NCBI GenBank assembly: GCA_963974645.1
Contig: CAXBEA010000032.1
Coordinates: 1 to 35,185, forward strand
Direction: 5' to 3'
Length of the DNA stretch: 35,185 bases
From: Motiliproteus sp963974645
GTDB taxonomy: Bacteria > Pseudomonadota > Gammaproteobacteria > Pseudomonadales > Balneatricaceae
Shown: piece by piece, positions 31,541-35,185 of the stretch
Layout: every line of letters begins with the position of its first letter
Numbering within the stretch: position 1 is the stretch's first letter
Made by a program: the position numbers and the translations under genes
The notes under the pieces: generated by a model
The model's database searches: none
What the model was told of the DNA's origin: nothing
The model's input: the letters and a program-made list of their open reading frames with translations, nothing else

Positions 31541-32590
31541 ATGCAAGCACCTCAAACACTGACCGATTTTATCCAATCAACCGATGTGAGTTTTCGCCTG
31601 TTTGATATGGGCCGGCGTGTTTCTAAACTTAGCCGTACAACCTTCCATAGCGTTGAGCTCGCGAAAACGCCCTATCCTCTACCGTATATGCAGCAGGCCT
31701 GGATCGGTATCTTACTCTGGAACCCTAAACAACCGGCGCAACAGTTGATCTGGTTTTTGAAGTTTCCACTGGATGAGCAAGGTCTGCTGGTCCAGGCAGC
31801 AAGGGATGATTTCCTCGGGCGGTTGGCCCACTGTGTCGGTAAGCAACTGCTGCAAAACGCTGCAGAGCATGACCCGCTCAAAGATAACCCCTTTGCCTTT
31901 AGCCCTGATCAAGAGAAGATGGCCACCTTTCACGCCAAGGCAACGCTGATCTTACGCCAACCGGCCTCTAGTTTTTATCAACCCGGCCGGGATTATCTCT
32001 CGGGCTTGCGCGGCTATGACCATTGGCAGACGTTAGGCATTCAGGGCATCGCCGATATCTGCAGCCGACTGGACCAGGACTGCAACGATGCTGTTTTAAG
32101 TCGGGCGATAGAACACTTACCGCTGCCTGCTTTAAACGCATTCGCGGCACAACTGGAACACCAAACGCCCAGTACCGCACTAAGCCAATCGCTATCTCGT
32201 CGCCTCCAGCGTGAACTTGAGCACAACAATTGCGCCCCCACGGCCGTTGCTGCCCTGCTCCGCGGCTTATCACTGAGCCACAATGATACAAGTCGCAGGG
32301 CTGACCTCTTGGCAGTCCTGGAATCAGACTACGCTACCGATGTCGAAGTTCTCGTCGCCATCGCCGGCCGCTGCTGGAAAGACCTAACCAACCCTGAGTT
32401 ACGCGGCGCCTTTGTCGAGGCGCTGTCGCGTAATCCAACAGGGCAAAGTGCTTTCAACCGCATTCTGGCCGACCTGCTTTTCATTCCCGGAATGCGCGCG
32501 CTGCTGATGGACAGTTTGCGCAACCCTGAACGCAGCGATCAATTAGCCCAGGCATTGGGCGGGTTTTTTAGCCAGGTTCGCCGCTCATAA
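31541..32590 (+). CDS. DUF3549 family protein
   Basis: From the ATG at 31541 the protein has 349 residues. The family start LTDFIQSTDVSFRLFDMGRR is close to the N-terminus, and the block WFLKFPLDEQGLLVQAARDDFLGRLA is characteristic. The C-terminal half (about 180-349) is helical and repeat-like (LSRRLQRELEHN, LLAVLESDYATDVEVLVAIA), reminiscent of HEAT-type helices. It is widespread in Pseudomonas and marine gammaproteobacteria and has no known function. A GTG at 31508 would add 11 residues; neither start has a clear ribosome binding site. No membrane segments or signal peptide are seen, so it should be cytoplasmic. Confidence 0.82.
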   Translation: MQAPQTLTDFIQSTDVSFRLFDMGRRVSKLSRTTFHSVELAKTPYPLPYMQQAWIGILLWNPKQPAQQLIWFLKFPLDEQGLLVQAARDDFLGRLAHCVGKQLLQNAAEHDPLKDNPFAFSPDQEKMATFHAKATLILRQPASSFYQPGRDYLSGLRGYDHWQTLGIQGIADICSRLDQDCNDAVLSRAIEHLPLPALNAFAAQLEHQTPSTALSQSLSRRLQRELEHNNCAPTAVAALLRGLSLSHNDTSRRADLLAVLESDYATDVEVLVAIAGRCWKDLTNPELRGAFVEALSRNPTGQSAFNRILADLLFIPGMRALLMDSLRNPERSDQLAQALGGFFSQVRRS

Positions 32591-32593
32591 AAA

Positions 32594-32640
32594 ACCAGGC
32601 TAAATCGGCCAACTGGCTCGAATCAGCCTGGTACTCTTTA
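32594..32640 (+). terminator. Hairpin after the DUF3549 gene
   Basis: ACCAGGCT pairs with AGCCTGGT, with an inner GCCA/TGGC pairing, starting 4 bases after the DUF3549 stop. The tail is ACTCTTTA rather than a strict T-run, so it is a moderate terminator candidate. An A6 run in front would give a better T-run for minus-strand transcripts. Confidence 0.55.
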
Positions 32641-32864
32641 GCGGTATGACTAAGGTTGGCGCGTGCTGCTTTACCACAGCACGAGCCATCTCATTCACGC
32701 GTCAACGCCCTAGTCGTGTTCCTGGGCAGAAGATCCCATATAGCTACGCTGGGTAAAGTGCACCCTGATTGCAAAAATAGTCAACCTCCCTTAGCGTTAC
32801 AGACAATCTATCCAAAAATAGGTAACGTGGTTTACTATCTTGCTAACAGGTCCTGCACCGACCA

Positions 32865-33956
32865 ATGATAAAACTATCTCAACGTCTCCGAGAGCTGCAC
32901 CATGTCCTGCGCAACCTTCAGCCTAATCTGGTTCGCATTTCCGTGGTTCTCTATAACGAGGCTACAGGCATGCTCCATACGCATGCCTGTAGCAGCGACA
33001 ATGACAACCCTTTGCTCGGATATAGCTATCCGTTCAACAAAAGCGCGTCCTTACAATTACTGGCAAAAACTGGACAATCAAGAGTAATCAACGACCTACG
33101 CACGCTTGCCGCTAGCCAAGCCCCGCACACTGAGGCACTGCTCAACGCAGGCTGCCGATCAAGCTTTACCTTACCAATCCGTATCGAGGAAGAACTACTA
33201 GGTTTTATCTTTTTCAATTCGATAAGGGTTAACGATTTTAGTCAGCATCTAATTCCGCAACTGGAGATTGCTGCCTTCGCGATCGCTTTACTGGTCAGTC
33301 AGCAGCGCTCGCAAATGAGGGCGCTAACTGCGGCGCTGAAAACAACGATCAACGTTATTCACGAACGCGATCCAGAAACCGGTGAGCATCTCCGCCGGAT
33401 CACTGATTACAGCCGTTTTATGACCCAGGTGCTGGGGAAAAAATTACAACTTAGCGACGAATACAGTGCCCATGTGATTCTGTTTTCATCGTTGCATGAC
33501 ATCGGCAAGATCAGCATCCCGGATAGCATTCTTTTAAAACCTGGAAAGCTGCTTGCCGATGAGTTTGAGGTGATGAAAACACACCCGATCAGCGGTAAAA
33601 AAATAATCGACAATCTAATTCAAAATCACTCCCTGGACGGCCTCGAATACATTGACATGCTGCGCGATGTTGTCGAGTTACACCATGAAAACTGGGATGG
33701 CAGCGGCTATCCGCATGGACTTATGGGTGAAGATATCCCACTCTCAGCGAGAATGATCGCGGCCTGTGACGCCTTTGACGCGATCACCTCCGAGCGCCCC
33801 TATAAAAAGCCCACTCCCACAGAACGGGCACTGGAGATCATTCAGCAGATGCGGGGAATCAAACTCGATCCTGTCTGTGCCGATGTGTTTATACAGCACC
33901 CCGATGAGATCGACGCTATCCGCTCCCAACACCTGCTGCACGGCCTGGTTTGGTAG
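32865..33956 (+). CDS. GAF-HD-GYP c-di-GMP phosphodiesterase
   Basis: A 363-residue protein. Residues 10-145 form a GAF domain (VRISVVLYNEATGMLHTHAC, SSFTLPIRIEEELLGFIFFN). An HD-GYP domain runs from about 155 to 355 with HD at 211-212 (SLHDIGKISIPDSILLKPGKL), HHENWDGSGYP at 273-283 and ACDAFDAITSERPYKK at 300-315. All metal and GYP residues seem present, so c-di-GMP hydrolysis is expected. The GAF domain may bind a small ligand or cyclic nucleotide. The window also encodes a diguanylate cyclase at 9164-10135, although the two are 23 kb apart. The upstream 224 bp hold no other gene. Confidence 0.93.
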   Translation: MIKLSQRLRELHHVLRNLQPNLVRISVVLYNEATGMLHTHACSSDNDNPLLGYSYPFNKSASLQLLAKTGQSRVINDLRTLAASQAPHTEALLNAGCRSSFTLPIRIEEELLGFIFFNSIRVNDFSQHLIPQLEIAAFAIALLVSQQRSQMRALTAALKTTINVIHERDPETGEHLRRITDYSRFMTQVLGKKLQLSDEYSAHVILFSSLHDIGKISIPDSILLKPGKLLADEFEVMKTHPISGKKIIDNLIQNHSLDGLEYIDMLRDVVELHHENWDGSGYPHGLMGEDIPLSARMIAACDAFDAITSERPYKKPTPTERALEIIQQMRGIKLDPVCADVFIQHPDEIDAIRSQHLLHGLVW

Positions 33957-34043
33957 CGTCGATTACCTCAGTTTATGCGGCTGACAGCCAGCACCTAGAT
34001 ATAAACCGCGAAGGGCTGGACTGCGTTAGTGCCTGAGTGGGGA

Positions 34044-35135
34044 TTAAAACAGTTCTTCGGACAGCGCCATCGTTGTCTCACTCCCCGATTTTATCGCCGC
34101 CAAACAAGCACCTGTTCGCGGCAGTAACTGCTCGCTGTAGAACTGTGCGGTAATCAGTTTTGCTTTCAAAAACGCCGCATCGCCGGTACCGGACTCGAGC
34201 ATTGATTGGGCCAAGAGCGCGCTCTTGGCCATCAGCCAACCGCCACTCAGATAACCAAACAGCATCATAAAATTAACGCTAACAGCGCCCGCAGCAAATC
34301 GATCCTCTGGGGCATGCTGCAGCAACCACTGCTGCGCAGTCTGGCCGTCGCTTAACGCCGCCTGCAACCCCTGTGCAACGATACCGAGCGACGCGCCTGC
34401 GCTTTCAACAGCAGCGAGGGTAACCTCTATATCAGCCAACAACTGTGCGATCAAGCGCCCGCCATTGAGCAAATTTTTGCGTCCGACCAGATCCAGCGCC
34501 TGAATCCCTGTGGTGCCTTCGTAGATCGGTAGAATCCGCGCATCTCGATAATACTGTGCCGCGCCGCTCTCCTCGATATAGCCCATGCCGCCATGAATCT
34601 GCAACCCCAGACTAGTCACCTCCTGCGCCAGCTCGGTGATCCAGCCTTTAACGATCGGGGTCAGCAGCTCGGCACGACGCTGATGGGCAAGCGCCTGCTC
34701 TGAATCTGCTAGACAAGCCTGGGCCTGGTCACTCTCCGAGGAGGCCTGATACGCCAGCGCGCGCATCGCTTCGATCGACGCACGCATCTGCATCAACATT
34801 CGACGCACATCGGGATGTTTGATGATCGCGATCTGGCTGCCATCCTTTTGAGTTCCCTGCAAGCGCGTCTTGGCGTAATCCAGCGCATGCTGATAGGCAC
34901 GCTCAGATATCGCCAACCCCTGCAAACCGACACTCTGACGGGCATGGTTCATCATCGTAAACATGTACGAGAGGCCTTTGTTCTCCTCACCGATCAGGTA
35001 ACCAATCGCGCCACCCTCATCGCCAAAACTCATAACACAGGTCGGACTGCCGTGAATACCCAGCTTGTGCTCAAGGGATACCGCTTTGACATCGTTACGC
35101 TGGGCCGGGTTGCCCTGCTCATCCAGCAAATACAA
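34044..35135 (-). CDS. Acyl-CoA dehydrogenase, C-terminal part (5' part missing)
   Basis: About 363 residues of a long (near 600) FadE-type acyl-CoA dehydrogenase. It starts at LLDEQGNPAQRNDVKAVSLE and EHKLGIHGSPTCVMSFGD in the middle domain. It continues with MMNHARQSVGLQGLAISERA and IHGGMGYIEESGAAQYYRDA. RILPIYEGTTGIQALDLVGR follows, where the Glu is the catalytic base. The C-terminal domain ends in LSEELF. It oxidises acyl-CoA to enoyl-CoA with FAD in fatty acid breakdown. Upstream of LLDEQG the expected family sequence is not seen. In-frame stops lie at 35166-35168 and further, so the gene is broken or rearranged at the right edge. Confidence 0.85.
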   Translation of the reverse strand: MYLLDEQGNPAQRNDVKAVSLEHKLGIHGSPTCVMSFGDEGGAIGYLIGEENKGLSYMFTMMNHARQSVGLQGLAISERAYQHALDYAKTRLQGTQKDGSQIAIIKHPDVRRMLMQMRASIEAMRALAYQASSESDQAQACLADSEQALAHQRRAELLTPIVKGWITELAQEVTSLGLQIHGGMGYIEESGAAQYYRDARILPIYEGTTGIQALDLVGRKNLLNGGRLIAQLLADIEVTLAAVESAGASLGIVAQGLQAALSDGQTAQQWLLQHAPEDRFAAGAVSVNFMMLFGYLSGGWLMAKSALLAQSMLESGTGDAAFLKAKLITAQFYSEQLLPRTGACLAAIKSGSETTMALSEELF

Positions 35136-35185
35136 TGTATGGACCCCTCCCTCCCCAGCGAGACGCTAGGCTTAGTGTCTACCAA
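35136..35185. other. Non-homologous right edge, possible insertion end
   Basis: The last 50 bases no longer encode acyl-CoA dehydrogenase in any frame. They begin TGTATGGACCCCTCCCT, a TG-start with a C-rich stretch of the kind seen at insertion sequence ends. They then contain the inverted repeat AGACGCTA/TAGTGTCT (7 of 8 positions) at 35161-35180. An assembly contig that stops at a repeated element would look like this. The element, if any, is not identified and an assembly artefact is as likely. Confidence 0.3.

Noticed and set aside
32647..32757. Short plus-strand frame between the DUF3549 and HD-GYP genes
   Set aside because: About 36 codons, no ribosome binding site and no recognisable features; it reads as chance.

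Overview
The window is chromosomal DNA of a gammaproteobacterium, most likely a marine, motile, aerobic member of the Oceanospirillales/Pseudomonadales side of the class. This is inferred from protein similarity recalled from memory: the run argG-motY-pyrC-rnt-peroxiredoxin-grxD (18.2-23.5 kb) follows the order known from Pseudomonas. argF, the class II DAHP synthase and the DUF3549 gene are also Pseudomonas-like. Base composition looks moderate and even, and coding density is high. No rRNA, tRNA, CRISPR array or prophage was seen.

Layout. 1-1.4 kb: the start of an exported protein running off the left edge, a small Cys/His-containing exported protein, and a Tag-like DNA glycosylase. 1.6-6.9 kb: alaA, a small secreted protein, an rRNA-type methyltransferase, htpX, a 263-bp MITE-like element inserted at the htpX stop codon, a decayed outer-membrane protein fragment, trxC and a membrane-anchored aspartic protease. 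7-9 kb: an SLC13-type permease with two TrkA-C domains. 9.1-11.1 kb: a signalling pair, REC-CheC (C-terminus frameshifted) and PAS-GGDEF. 11.6-14.4 kb: a beta-ketothiolase and ppnN. 14.5-18 kb: cobB with a tiny overlapping membrane ORF, an orphan OmpR-type regulator, and a pseudo-receiver/TPR protein.

18.1-27.1 kb is the conserved housekeeping block: arginine synthesis (argG, argD, argF), pyrimidine synthesis (pyrC), sodium-type flagellar motor (motY), RNA maturation (rnt), redox defence (peroxiredoxin, grxD) and metR. 27.2-28.7 kb: DAHP synthase. 28.7-31.1 kb: a compact operon of two DUF1538 membrane proteins, a PII-like protein and a CBS-domain protein. This is the best candidate for an under-described system: a two-subunit cation transporter with its own nucleotide-sensing regulators. 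31.1-35.2 kb: a GIY-YIG protein, a DUF3549 protein, a GAF/HD-GYP phosphodiesterase, and the C-terminal part of an acyl-CoA dehydrogenase whose reading frame breaks about 50 bp from the right edge.

Most genes are standard metabolism and stress functions. The accessory signals are the MITE, the decayed gene beside it, the CheC frameshift, the small ORF coupled to cobB, and the disrupted right edge.
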